The notes: a model not told the origin generated them from the sequence alone. 64,000 nt of DNA from Brasenia schreberi (GCA_036023115.1 JAYKKT010000048.1:5604001-5668000); one strand, 5' to 3'. Positions 43,778-54,553 are shown, numbered from the stretch's first letter. Program-made: numbers and translations.

Positions 43778-45247
43778 TGTAAACATACAAATTTTTACTC
43801 CCAGGTTTATGGAACTCGAAGTGAACTTTTTCGTGCCTACGCTTGCGCGAGCGTGCTAGCTAGCTTACTCAAACTAGTAAAGGTTTTTTAAATGATTTTC
43901 TGACTTTGGTGATGGTAGGCAAGTGGACTCTTTTCGCTTTAAACCTTCTTAAACTGACGCTCAAAGGTCGGTTTAAGCACTTAGAAACTTCGACTTTCAA
44001 ACAAGTTTTACTTCAAATGATAAGTGTTTTGACAAATTCAGTTCATGCACTCTTTGCAATTTTTATTACAGGCTGGACGTCCCTAATTTTCCTGCAAGTT
44101 TAATCTGTTTAAGACTGATGTGTGTGTGGAATGTGTGGCCTAATTTCAGTGTGGTTTGAGCGATCGTTCGAGGGCTTTTTGGAAGTGAGCGAATGCAGGG
44201 ATGCTATAAAAATTTGTTTGGGTTTTTGAGAACGATGATGCGAACTCACCCGAATTGAAATTGCATCTCACTCTACTTGAAAGTAAACTCATGCGAATGT
44301 AAAGTGTAACTCACTCGACTTTCACGAAAGTAAATTCACGTGAATTTAAATGCAACTCTACTTTTACAAAAATAAACTCACGCGAATTTAAGTGCAACTC
44401 TACTTTCACAAAAGTAAACTCACACAAATTTAAGTGAAACTCTACTTTCACAAAGTAAACCCATACGAATTTAAGTGCGACTCACACGACTTTCACAAAG
44501 TAAACCCACACGAATTTAAATTATGACTCATAAGACTTTCACAAAGTAAACCCACACAAATTTAAATTGCAACTCACCCGACTTTCACAAAAGTAAACTC
44601 ACGCGAATTGAATTATATATATTTAGTTTAAGAGCGGAAAGGCTCGAGTGCGCGTGAGTGTAAAGAGCGGAAAGGCTCGAGTGCTCGTGGGTGTACTCGT
44701 GTTTAACCCAACAATTTAAGAACGAAAAGGCTCGAGTACTCATGGGTGTACTCGTGTTTAACCCAACAATTTAAGAGTGGAAAGGCTCAAGTGCACATGT
44801 GTGATCGTGTTCATGCACAAATTAAGAGCGAAAAGGCTCAAGTGCTTGTGGGTGTAAAGAGCAGAAAGGCTCGAGTGCATGTGTGTGTGATCGTGTTCAT
44901 CCACCAGATAAGAGTGGAAAGGCTCAAGTGCTCGTGGGTGCGATCATGTTCATGCACTAATATTACAATCTAAGGAGAGACTTCGCTCCATTAATACAAC
45001 CCCATTTCGAATTGAATTAAATGAAACAAGTGGTTTAAGACCGAAGTTAAAGAAACTTACAAGTCTTTCCATTCGGTTCTAGCCTCTTGATTCAGCTTGT
45101 TGGATTCTCTCGAGTCTACTTCGTCGCAGCCGTGAGCTAGGTCAAGATGCAGCCACTTGGTGTCGAGCCTTGGTCCACCACGAACTAGGTCAGGTCCACC
45201 TTCTTTCTTGCGTTTCGGCTAAGTCAAAACCAGTTCGGCTGGCCTTG
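43778..45247 (-). repeat. Inner element 3' LTR, truncated
   Basis: It matches 47759 to about 49255 and then ends at GGCCTTG, where pol-derived sequence begins. It contains two kinds of minisatellite (44280-44600 and 44630-44960). Confidence 0.85.
44280..44960. repeat. LTR minisatellites, 3' LTR copy
   Basis: First array: units of about 45-50 bases with ACTTTCACAAAAGTAAACTC and CGAATTTAA. Second array: AAGAGCGGAAAGGCTCGAGTG units with GTGTTTAACCCAACAATTT spacers, two spacer-bearing copies here against four in the 5' LTR. Confidence 0.9.
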
Positions 45248-45780
45248 ATCGAAATATGTTCCTCATGCTTGATTTTCTTTGAAACAGTTTGTCCAAGCAT
45301 GGTTTTTGAGATTCATTTGGAAAATATGCCTTCCTGGGGCATTTGATCAAGTATGGGGAATGTGTCTCAAAGAGGCATTTCAGCCACACGATGTAGGGCT
45401 TGTCCCTTAATGGAGTCTTTGAGTATGAACTCATACTCCATTGAAAGGGGCTGCCATTTATCTTGCCTACCCATTTAGATAGGTTTTTCAAATGAGTGCT
45501 TGAATAAATCAACACTATTCCCTTTTCATGACATGGGAAGTAATGTCTCGAATTTGGGATTTATCTTTGAGTGCTTGAACAATTCATGTGAATAAATCAA
45601 CATCCTTTTGGCATTTTTGGAATCAACCTTGAAGGTTTCGGATTTTGATCCATGTGGAGACATGCCTATGATGGCTTGATACTTAGGGGGTCAATTCTTA
45701 TGTCCCTTTGGCTTGACATAAACCCTGAACTCGAGTTCTAAAATGATGTCTAGACCCGGTATTGTTCATGCAAATATATG
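45248..45780 (-). pseudogene. Pol relic of the inner element
   Basis: 45330-45500 corresponds to 52030-52190, and 45590-45770 corresponds to 52590-52790 (RT C-terminal block, then a PGLD block). The catalytic RT core is missing, as in the outer element. A minus-strand frame at 45219-45515 has no intact domain. Confidence 0.7.
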
Positions 45781-46489
45781 ATTTTCAAAATGCAATGCAT
45801 GATGCTTATATATGCATGCACACACACTATGGGTTAGACTCACTTCTAAAAATCCCCAAATTTTCCAAGTCAAGGATTTTATGAAATTTAGGAAACTTGG
45901 AGGTGATTGTCCTACTTGCTTTGATGGTTCTCAAGCTTTTTAATTTTGCGGAAGCTCTGGGCTAGAGAAGGGTATACATGACCAGCTTTGGACGATTTTT
46001 GGGATTGAGAGTATATACAATTTTGGAAAGTTTTTTGAAATTTGGCTTTGTACATGGCCATTGTTTTTGGAATTTTTGAAAAATTTCAATTTTTTTGTCT
46101 TTTTTTTAAATACAAAATTCAAGGATCAAATATAAAGGCTTTCTTTTTGAAACTTTTTGAAACAAATTTCTTTTTGAAATTTTCAGATTTTCAAATGCTT
46201 TTGGGATTTTGAAGGTTTTCAATTTTTTTAGTTTTTGGCAATATCTAATTTCTTTTGGTTTTTTTGAAAAGGAGGGCTCTTCCATCAAACTTACAAAGAA
46301 AACTTCATGAATTAGACTCTAATCAAAAGGTCTAAGGCATGGGTTTCGGTTTTAGTGGTTCTAAAGGACACCCTTGACCCAAGTGGTCTTAGGTGGTGGC
46401 TCAGGAGGTATGAGTGGGTTGTAGCCCAATGCATATCGATTTTTGTTGGCTTTAGGTAGGACAGGTTCTAGCCTATCTTGATTTTTGGC

Positions 46490-47242
46490 TCACAGGCCCC
46501 TATAGGGTTTATATCCCATGTTTAAGATCACGTTCCAAGGTTTTTTGGTTTTTGAAAATGTTTTGTAAAGTTCATGCTCTTGGAATATGGAATCATCTAT
46601 ATCATGGGTATATACCCGTTTTATTTTGGACAGTGGGAGTTTGGATTTTGGGGTGGTGGAAGACTTGGGCTTCCACACGACCCTTGGTTGGGAGCTATGG
46701 TTTTCAAGGGAAGCCATGCTCGGTTCCTTGAGGGTTTTGACCTACTCCCTAGATGCAACTCGTGGTGCCCCTAGGGATGGATATTTTTGGTTCAAGGTCG
46801 TAGGCTTGGGTTCAGGGTACAAGACTAGGCTTGAAGAAGTGGGTTCTTTTATGGTAGGGTTATGAGTTCCTAGGATGTCGATGCATTCCCTAGGGGTCTC
46901 CATGTCTACCATATTTTGAACTTTTTGTTTTTGAATTTCTTTTTTGTGGTGCGGGATATTTGGCGGACCTTGAAAATCCTCTTTTTCGGGCACATTTTAT
47001 GGGTTTGTGTGTGCATAGGTGTGATCCAATGCATCTGATGACCCTATTTCGAGAGGAGAGTTTAGAGGAGGATGGGTTTTAGGCATACCTCTTTCTGGCT
47101 TGTCTACCTTTTCATGGTGAGAGCATGCCATGTTACCAGGTGACTCTATTTTGAGCTCCCGTTGCTTTTCGAGGCGTTCCTTTTTGAATCCTACCTTTTT
47201 GTGACTCTCGTCCTTTTGTGGGGTATGGATTTTTTGTCTCAC
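46490..47242 (-). pseudogene. Gag/G-patch region of the inner element
   Basis: Homologous to 18326-19159 with frameshifts. It includes RVYTHDIDDSIFQEHELYK and VILNMGYKPYRGL (46717-46490), the G-patch-like block, and upstream charged sequence (46993-46742, 47242-46997). Confidence 0.65.
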
Positions 47243-47280
47243 TGTGTTTGTGTGCCATGAATCAGGGATTTCCTTTGTTT

Positions 47281-47706
47281 TCAGAATTTCAAAGTTTGTT
47301 TTTCAATTTTTTTGTCTTTTTGAAAATTTTCCAATTTTTTTTGGTTTTTTGAAATAGCAAAATCTTTTCTTGATTTTTCTTTTGAGCTTGGAGTGCTTGG
47401 AGGCTTGGGAATGGATGATTTTATCCGCCTTTGGATTTCATCTTTAACCTCATATCCTTCATCGAGTTTAAGATCAATTTTCCTTTCATGGCTGCCATGT
47501 GATTTATGTGCTTTAAGCTCATGACTTAAAGCATCAATCTTTTTGAAAATTTCTTTGATAGCAACTAACTCTTGTTGAGCTTTAGATGATTGGAAAAACT
47601 GCTTTGATGTATTCGACGAAGATTTTCTTGGCTTTTCATCCATTTCTTGCAAATTTTGGATGCACAAGTTTTTTAAAATACTTTTTTGAAAGTTTTGAAG
47701 TTTCAC
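47281..47706 (-). CDS. Gag N-terminal part of the inner element
   Basis: A 141-codon open frame starting shortly after the PBS: EMDEKPRKSSSNTSKQFFQS, VAIKEIFKKIDALSHELK and KLDEGYEVKDEIQRR. It is lysine- and serine-rich with coiled-coil character and is related to 20479-20751 and 54083-54526. It is gag by position and family resemblance. Confidence 0.55.
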   Translation of the reverse strand: MKLQNFQKSILKNLCIQNLQEMDEKPRKSSSNTSKQFFQSSKAQQELVAIKEIFKKIDALSHELKAHKSHGSHERKIDLKLDEGYEVKDEIQRRIKSSIPKPPSTPSSKEKSRKDFAISKNQKKLENFQKDKKIEKQTLKF

Positions 47707-47737
47707 TTGTTTAATTTGAAGTTCACTTAAGACCCGA

Positions 47738-47755
47738 GTCCCACCGGGCGTGCCA
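47738..47755 (-). promoter_or_regulatory. Primer-binding site of the inner element
   Basis: Minus strand TGGCACGCCCGGTGGGAC, three bases after the 5' LTR. It is nearly identical to the PBS of elements B and outer. Confidence 0.75.
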
Positions 47756-48239
47756 TTCTGTAAACATAAAAATTTTTACTCCCAGGTTTATGGAACTCGA
47801 AGTGAACCTTTTCGTGCCTACGCTTGCGCGAGCGTGCCAGCTAGCTTACTCAAACTAGCAAAGGTGTTTGAAATGATTTTCTGACTTTGGCGATTGTAGG
47901 CAAGTAGACTCTTTTCGATTTAAACCATCTTCAACCGATGCTCAAGGGTCGGTTTAAGCACTTAGAAACTTCAACTTTCAAACAAGTTTTACTTCAAACG
48001 ATAAGTGATTTGATGAATTCGATTCATGCACTCTTTGCAATTTTTATTACGGGGCTAGACGCCCCTAATTTTCTTGCAAGTTTTATTTATTTATGCCTGA
48101 TGTGTGTGTGGAATGTGTGGCCTAATTTTAGCGTGGTTTGAGTGATCGTTCGAGGGCTTTTTTGAAGCGAGCAAATGCAAGAATGCTATAAAATTTTGTT
48201 TGGGTTTTTGAGAACGATGATGCGAACTCACCCAAATTG

Positions 48240-48960
48240 AAATTGCATCTCACTCTACTTGAAAGTAAACTCACGCGAATGTAAAGTGTAACTCACTTGA
48301 CTTTCACGAAAGTAAATTCACGCGAATTTAAATGCAACTCTACTTTTACAAAAGTAAACTCACGCGAATTTAAGTGCAACTCTACTTTCACAAAGTAAAC
48401 CCACACGAATTTAAATTGCGACTCACACGACTTTCACAAAGTAAACCCATACGAATTTAAATTACAACTCACCCGACTTTCACAAAAGTAAACTCACGCA
48501 AATTGAATTATATATATTTAGCTTAAGAGCGGAAAGGCTCGAGTGCGCGTGAGTGTAAAGAGCGGAAAGACTCGAGTGCTGGTGGGTGTACTCATGTTTA
48601 ACCCAACAATTTAAGAGTGGAAAGGCTCGAGTGCTCGTGGGTGTACTCGTGTTTAACCCAACAATTTAAGAGTGGAAATGCTCGAGTGCTCGTGGGTGTA
48701 CTCATGTTTAACCCAACAATTTAAGAGCAGAAAGGCTCGAGTGCTCGTGGGTGTACTCATGTTTAACCTAACAATTTAAGAGCAGAAAGGCTCAAGTGAA
48801 CATGTGTGTGATCGTGTTCATGCACAAATTAAGAGCGTAAAGGCTCAAGTGCTTGTGGGTGTAATGAGCGGAAAGGCTCGAGTGCACGTGTGTGTGATCG
48901 TGTTCATCCACCAGATAAGAGTGGAAAGACTCAAGTGCTCGTGGGTGCGATCGTGTTCAT
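48240..48960. repeat. LTR minisatellites, 5' LTR copy
   Basis: The same two arrays as 44280-44960. The second array has four GTGTTTAACC-AACAATTT spacers here and two in the 3' LTR. The first array is shorter here. Copy number therefore changed after or during insertion. Confidence 0.9.
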
Positions 48961-49249
48961 GCACTAATATTACAACCCGTGGAGAGACTTCGCTCCATTA
49001 ATACAACCCCGTTTCGAATTGAATTGTATGAAATAAGTGGTTTAAGACCGAAGTTAAAGAAACTTACAAGTCTTTCCGTTCTTTTCTAGCCTCTTGATTC
49101 AGCTTGTTGGATTCGCTCGAGTCCACTTCGTCGCAGCCGTGAGCTAGGTCAAGATGCAGCCGCTTGGTGTCGAGCCTTGGTCCACCACGAACTAAGTCAG
49201 GTCCACCTTCTTTCTTGCGTTTCGGCTAAGTCAAAACCAGTTCAGCTGG

Positions 49250-50250
49250 CCTTGGTTCAGTCCAAGATAGGTCAGCCCCAAATATTCGGTGCTTTGTTGC
49301 AACTTGGTAGGTGCAGCCGGTCCAAGTGATGCATTCAACCCAAGTAGGTTCAGTAAAAGTCAAGCCAAGTGGTGCAGCCGGTCAAAGGTGTTCGACCAAC
49401 TCAAACCAGATTTGGCCAGCTTATTGCAGCTCGATTCAGTTAGGTTCAAGGTACAGTCAACATGGCTCGGTTCAAGGCAAGGTTCCAAGAGTGAGCTGGG
49501 CCAGGTTTGGTTTAAGAGTTTGGCCAGGTGCAGCACAAGATCAAGGTCGGGTGCAGTCAAGATGTTCAGTTGGTGCAGGCCTGTTCAGTTTGCAAGTCAA
49601 GCTTGATTCGTTCTAGGATTGTGGGTCTTGTAGGTGCTGGTTCAATTTGGTTCAGTCCAGCACAAGATGTTTCAAGATGCAGCCAGCTCAAGGTCGGTTC
49701 AGCTGGCCTTGGCTAGATTCAGCCAAGATGGGTGCGGCCAATGGATTGGTTCGGTCCACACCAAGTCAAACCGTGGTTCAGCTGGACGTGGTTTGGCTCT
49801 CGGTTCAGGTGATGCAGGGCAGCCAATGGATTTGGTTCAGCCGTGGTTCAGTTGGGGCTTGGTCAAAGGATGCAGTCAACCCAAGTGCAAGTCGGCCTTC
49901 AGCTGGGTTCGGCCAGCAGGTGCTCAGTTCAAAGTGGTCAGCTCGGTGCAAGATGGTTCAGTTTGCAGGCCAGCCAGCTAGGTGGCTTGGTGCGGTTCAG
50001 CAAAAATGGTTCAGTCATGGTTTAGTTGGGGCTTGGTCAAAGGATGCAGTCAACCCAAGTGCAAGTCAGCTATGAGGTCTTGGTTCAAGATCAGGTGCAA
50101 CCGAGTAGGTTTAGGTCGGGTGCAGCTGGCCAAGGCGGTTCAGTTGGGTCAAGAGCAAGGGTTCGGCCTATAAGGGCAGCAAGTGGGTTCACGGGCAGTA
50201 AGTGGGTTCAAGGGTAGCAAGGTTCAAGTTGCTTACCTCGGTTGCAGCCC
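49250..50250. repeat. Degenerate short-motif repeat region in the LTR
   Basis: About 1 kb of GGTTCAG, TGCAGCC, CAAGTC and GGTCAAG words in changing order, including a longer direct repeat (GTTGGGGCTTGGTCAAAGGA at 49851 and about 50024). Stop codons are scarce in several plus-strand frames only because of composition. I do not consider these frames genes. Confidence 0.8.
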
Positions 50251-50494
50251 AAGTCTAAGTCCTCCACTTTTGTTGACTTGGATTTCACGTGAAGCTCTTG
50301 CTTGGCCTCCAAGTCTTGGTCAAGTTGCTCTCGTGAAGGCTTGCTTGGGCTCCTTCTCTTGGTGAAGCCAATTTTATTTGACTTTGCTTTGCTCTTCACG
50401 TGGAAGCTTGCTTGGGCTCCCTCTCTCTCCTCCTTTGCCTTCCAAGCCTTTTTCAAAAATAACCCAAGGGCTTTCACGTGAACCCCCTTGGGCC

Positions 50495-50502
50495 TATTTA
50501 TA
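50495..50502 (-). promoter_or_regulatory. LTR TATA box inside an inverted repeat (inner element)
   Basis: Minus strand CCTATAAATAGGCCCAAGG. The imperfect arms are about 50482-50494 and 50503-50512. Three CACGTG motifs lie just downstream on the minus strand. Confidence 0.65.
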
Positions 50503-51044
50503 GGTCAGGGGGTATTTGGGTCTAGATCTGGATCCTTAGATCCAAATCCGATCCAATTTCCCATTGGATTTGGATCTTTTGGTCCAGATCCAATCAAACT
50601 TTTTCTTCTTTGTTGAGTTCTTTCTGGTGCATGCAACAAACAGTTTTTGAATGGGCTCCGGTTCCTCGATCACCTGATTTCAGCCTGGGTTTTTCTCAAG
50701 TTCTTTTTCTAACGGATGTTTTGCTTTTCAAGATGCTTTGGAGTTTGATTTGATCCATCTGTTCCCGTGTTCAACTCATTTTTTGAGGTCGATCTCAGAT
50801 TTTCCCACTGACTCTATTCTTCATTTTGATAGGCCGGGTCTTTGATTTTTGTCGACTTCATCAGGGTCTTGGCTTCTTTTTGTATTTTGGGGCTGAAGTT
50901 GATTTTGACACGGATGCCAGTTTCGATTTTCTACCTGACTTTTCTCTGGACGGGCTTGGGCCTTCCTTTTTCTCTTGATTTGACCTCGAGCTGGCTTTTT
51001 GAAATTCAGGAGTTTTGAAAATATGGAAATTTTGGGTGTTTACA

Positions 51045-51550
51045 CTTATGATGTCAAATTCCCACATGGTGAAGGGCCATGGGCTCATAATGGAATGCAA
51101 GGTGGACGATGGGATATTAATGGCATGTCCATGCACTTGACATTTATGACATTTTCTAACATGATCATGACAAATCTTGCTAAGAGTGGACAAAAAACAA
51201 CCGGCCCTAAGTATCTTCATGGCCATCATATTTTCATGGCCTCCACATTCTCCATCGTAGAATTCATGCATTATGGTCCTAGCCTCATTAAGGTCCACAC
51301 ATCTCAACAAGATGTCGGTAAAGATCTTTTTATAAAGAATCCCTCCCAAAATCACATATTGGGTTAAGATTTTTCGAATAAAAGCTTTATCTTTAGAAGA
51401 AGCAAATTCGGGAAATCCTCTATTTTCTAAAAAGTTTTTAATGTCATGAAACCAAGGTTTTTCAATTGAATTTTGGTCATTTTGGCAAATCTCCAAATTG
51501 TGGGTGGATGGAGTGGGTGAGTGCCAAATTTCTAAGGATCGAATTCCCAT
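51045..51550 (-). pseudogene. Integrase zinc finger and core start, outer element
   Basis: An open frame contains the H2C2 zinc-binding domain (HEFYDGECGGHENMM with the second His, later CHDHVRKCHKCQ) and the core entry SPWPFTMWEFDII. The frame then runs into the inner element LTR at 51044. Across the insertion, minus-strand sequence at 43777 continues with RLISTKLGHLE, compatible with the next integrase residues, after which the core is lost. Confidence 0.85.
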
Positions 51551-51576
51551 GATGGGATTGACCCTTAGAGATGATC

Positions 51577-51939
51577 CTAAGGATGAGAGGGCATTGCTAT
51601 GGTATTGTCCTCTCTACCTATGTGAAAGAGTGTGCATGATTTGAAAGAATCAACGAATCTAGTGGCCAACTGGTGGTAGGGTATGAGTTTTTCATTTTTG
51701 ACTTGCCAAATTTTCGAAACTTGGTTTATAACAATCATGGAATCTCCAAAGACTTCAATACATGATGCTCCTAGATTTTTCAAAATTTTTAGGCCTCGTA
51801 TGAGTACTTCATATTCAGCCACATTATTTGAGCATGAAAAATCTAGTCGAATGACAATTGAGATTTCTCCCTTTTTAGGAGATATGAGGATGATCCCTAC
51901 ACCTACCTCTTGTTGATTCTTTGCCCCATCAAAATACAT
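51577..51939 (-). CDS. Second, archaeal-type RNase H (aRNH), outer element
   Basis: A 120-codon open frame with the RNase H acid residues in order: MYFDGAKNQQ (Asp), NNVAEYEVLIRGLK (Glu), VFGDSMIVINQV (Asp), then HIGREDNTIA. A second RNase H between the first and integrase defines the Tat lineage of plant Ty3/gypsy elements. This copy retains the active-site set, unlike the first RNase H. Confidence 0.85.
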   Translation of the reverse strand: MYFDGAKNQQEVGVGIILISPKKGEISIVIRLDFSCSNNVAEYEVLIRGLKILKNLGASCIEVFGDSMIVINQVSKIWQVKNEKLIPYHQLATRFVDSFKSCTLFHIGREDNTIAMPSHP

Positions 51940-52138
51940 TCACCATACTTGATCCTCATTAAAATAATTTGCTAAAACATAGTTTTGAAATTCATTGGCA
52001 AATGTCTTTATCAGGCATTTCATCAAGTATGGGGTATGTATCTTTAAGAGGCAATTCAGCCACATGATTGGCAAGGGCTTGTCCATTAATGGAGGTTTGA
52101 TGATGAAACTTTAAATCATACTCTATTAAGAGGAGCTG

Positions 52139-52792
52139 TCATTTACCTAGCCTACTCGTTAGGATAGGTTTTTCAAACAAGTGCTTGATTGGATCAAGTT
52201 TAGACACTATCCAAATTTCATGATCTAGGAAATAATGTGTAAACTTTTGGCAAGCCCATACCAAGGCCAAGCTCATTTTCTTCATGGCTTGATAATTTCT
52301 TTCATATGCCAATAGAGTTTTTGAAATGTAGTAAATAGCATATTCCTTAAGGCTATCATCTTCATATTGAGCAAGTAAAGCACCCAATGCATTCACATAA
52401 ATGGAAATGTAAAGCAATAATGGTTTTCCTTGCTTTGGAGGTTTTAAAATTGGAGAATTTACCGAATAAGTTTTTAATCTTTCAAAAGCTTCTTGGCAAT
52501 CATCATCCCATTCAAATTTAACCACTTTTCTCAAAAGCCTATTGAAAGGTTCGCATCTTGTTGCTAGATTATAGATAAATCTCCTAATTGCTTGGAGTTG
52601 ACCTTGGAGGCTTCGGATTTTGGTCAAATTGGAGGGTGGAGGCATGTCTATGATGGCTCGACACTTAGAGGGGTCGACTTTAATGCCCCTTTGGCTTACC
52701 ATGAACCCTTTTCTAAGCTTTCGCTTAAGGGGTTTCAGATTTGGTTCTAAAGGTAGATAATATTCTACAATTGTAGGGTCTAAACCCGGCAT
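52139..52792 (-). CDS. RT remnant fused to first RNase H, RT core deleted
   Basis: The frame begins MPGLDPTIVEYYLPLEPN and KPLKRKLRK, the RT entry, and passes directly to GFMVSQRGIKVDPSKCRAI, the RT end. The intervening about 170 residues, including the YVDD active site, are absent without a frame break. RT thumb sequence (LQGQLQAIRRFIYNLATRC) and RNase H follow (KPLLLYISIYVNALGALLAQ to KPILTSRLGK). The usual RNase H acids are replaced (YISIYVN, SKLDP), so it probably serves only as a connection domain. Confidence 0.85.
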   Translation of the reverse strand: MPGLDPTIVEYYLPLEPNLKPLKRKLRKGFMVSQRGIKVDPSKCRAIIDMPPPSNLTKIRSLQGQLQAIRRFIYNLATRCEPFNRLLRKVVKFEWDDDCQEAFERLKTYSVNSPILKPPKQGKPLLLYISIYVNALGALLAQYEDDSLKEYAIYYISKTLLAYERNYQAMKKMSLALVWACQKFTHYFLDHEIWIVSKLDPIKHLFEKPILTSRLGK

Positions 52793-53473
52793 GTCTTTAT
52801 AGGTCCTTGCAAATGTAGAATTTTAATGAATGATGCTCTTTCATGCTCATGCAAACACGCACCTATTTTTATACACTTTATGTTAGACTCACTCCCTAAA
52901 AATCTCCTCCTACGGAATTTAAAGGTTTTTCCAAGTCAAGGATTTTAGGAAATTTGAGAAGCTCAGAGGCTTGATCTTCCTCATGGATGAGGGGATCTTC
53001 CTCCTTGCTTTGATTATTCTCAAGCACTTTAATTTCTAGTAAAGTGCTGGGCAATAGAGTGGGGTTGTGAATGACAAGTTTGCATGATTTTGTTTTAGGG
53101 ATATGTACAATTTTAGAAGAACTCGAAAATGAGCTTTGTACATGGCCAATATTTTTGGAATTTTTAAATTTTTAAATTTTTTTGTCTTTTTCAAAAACTA
53201 AAAGGATCAATATAAAAGACTTTCTTTTTGAGGCTTTTTCCAAATAAAGAATAGGAGAATGAATATAAACAATTTCCTTTTTGAAATTTTCAGATTTTTC
53301 AAATATTTTTGGGTTTTGGAAGCTTTCTATTTTTTTGGTTTTTGTAAATATATAATTTTTTTGGATTTTTGTGTAAAGAGGGGTCTTCCATCAAACCTAC
53401 AAAGAAAACTCCATGAATTAGACTCTAAACAAGAGGTCTAAGTCATAGGTCTCCATGAATATAAACAAGAGGT

Positions 53474-54028
53474 CTAAGTCATAGGTCTCAGTGTACCTAG
53501 GATGTCGATGCATGCCTTAGGAGTGACCATGTCTACTATATTTTTAACTTTATTTTGTTTTTCTTTTTGAAATTCCTTTTCTTGGTGCGTGACATTCGAC
53601 GCACCTTGAAAATCGATATCCTTGGGCATATTTTGTGGGTATGTGGGTGCATCCAATGAATGTGAATGAATTGCCGATCCTACACTAAGAAGGGGAGGAT
53701 CGAGTAGGGAGTTTATGGGAGAATGAGTTTCAAACATACTTTTTTCAAGCTTGTCTACCTTTTCATGGCGAGAGCAAGCATCTTTGCAAGCGTCCTGAGG
53801 TTGCTCTAGCTCATGCATGGCTTCGAGTTCCCGTTGCTTTGCGAGGTCTTGGATTTCATCCTCCAAGCCTATGTGTTTGCAACACTCATTCTCCTGTGAA
53901 ACATGTGAGGTATGTGAGGTGATGCTCAAGGGATTGGAAGCCATTGGGGCGAATGTTTGTGAAACATTTGGAGTGAAGTGAATCCCCCATTCTATTTGTC
54001 TGCTTGGAAATGTAGACTTCACTTTCAA
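53474..54028 (-). CDS. Gag-region ORF of the outer element
   Basis: A 184-codon frame related to 18326-19159 (DACSRHEKVDKLEKSMFETH, then DFQGASNVTHQEKEFQKEK, MVTPKACIDILGT). The G-patch part is missing, and at its end (53427-53488) a block containing AAACAAGAGGTCTAAGTC is present twice. Confidence 0.6.
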   Translation of the reverse strand: MKVKSTFPSRQIEWGIHFTPNVSQTFAPMASNPLSITSHTSHVSQENECCKHIGLEDEIQDLAKQRELEAMHELEQPQDACKDACSRHEKVDKLEKSMFETHSPINSLLDPPLLSVGSAIHSHSLDAPTYPQNMPKDIDFQGASNVTHQEKEFQKEKQNKVKNIVDMVTPKACIDILGTLRPMT

Positions 54029-54082
54029 CTTTCAGAATTTCAAATTTTTGATTTTCAAGTCTTTTTGATTTTGGAAGTTTTT

Positions 54083-54526
54083 CTAATTTTTTTTATCTTT
54101 CGAAACATAAAAAACTTTTTTTGGTTTTTCAATGGAAAATGGGGTGCTTAGAGGATGGGCAAGGTTAGATGATTTAATCTCAACATTTGTAGCCTCATTT
54201 CCTTCATCGGATTCTGGGCTCAATTTAGTTTTCCGAGTATGCTTTTTCTCTCTATATACCCGAGATGAATTTTCATGGGATCGATGTGCCTTGGCCTTTT
54301 GGCTTAGGGCATCGATTTTTTTCTCCATTTCCCTCATTATTTTCCTTAGGGAGGCAAACTCTTCATCTCGGGTTTTAGAGGATTTGGAAAACTGTTTTGA
54401 GAAATGCGATGAGTATTTCCTTGACTTGTTTTCAAATGAATCATCTAAACTTGACATTTTTTTCAAAATCAGTTTGTACACAGAAAGAGGTATTAACACC
54501 ATGATTTTGGAATTGGAAAAGTTCAC
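54083..54526 (-). CDS. Gag N-terminal part, outer element
   Basis: A 147-codon frame beginning about 30 bases after the PBS: KKMSSLDDSFENKSRKYSSH, MREMEKKIDALSQKAKAHRS. It is related to 47281-47706 and 20479-20751, with a coiled-coil-like Lys/Glu segment in the middle. Confidence 0.6.
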   Translation of the reverse strand: MNFSNSKIMVLIPLSVYKLILKKMSSLDDSFENKSRKYSSHFSKQFSKSSKTRDEEFASLRKIMREMEKKIDALSQKAKAHRSHENSSRVYREKKHTRKTKLSPESDEGNEATNVEIKSSNLAHPLSTPFSIEKPKKVFYVSKDKKN

Positions 54527-54553
54527 CTAAGCTTAAAATCCCACAAGACTCGA

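Larger units (their letters stand above)
43778..51044 (-). mobile_element. Inner Tat-like LTR element, deletion derivative
   Basis: It is inserted in the integrase core of the outer element. The flanks are CGTAT (43773-43777) and CTTAT (51045-51049), a TSD with one mismatch. Minus-strand order: 5' LTR 51044-47759 (about 3.3 kb), PBS 47755-47738, gag 47706-47281, gag/G-patch region 47242-46490, RT-end and RNase H remnants 45780-45248, then a truncated 3' LTR 45247-43778. One deletion removed the second RNase H, integrase and the first about 1.8 kb of the 3' LTR. All coding frames are broken. Confidence 0.88.
47759..51044 (-). repeat. Inner element 5' LTR, about 3.3 kb
   Basis: TGTAAACATAAAAA to TTTTGGGTGTTTACA on the plus strand. 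It contains the minisatellites (48240-48960), a low-complexity GGTTCAG/TGCAGCC region (49250-50250), a TATA box (50495-50502) and three CACGTG palindromes (50286, 50397, 50475). Confidence 0.85.

Noticed and set aside
49289..50217. Several overlapping plus-strand frames of 60-142 codons
   Set aside because: They lie in a shuffled short-word repeat inside an LTR. Openness follows from composition, frames overlap each other, and none shows a recognisable domain.
50999..51367. Plus-strand 122-codon frame
   Set aside because: Antisense to the integrase zinc-finger frame of the outer element.
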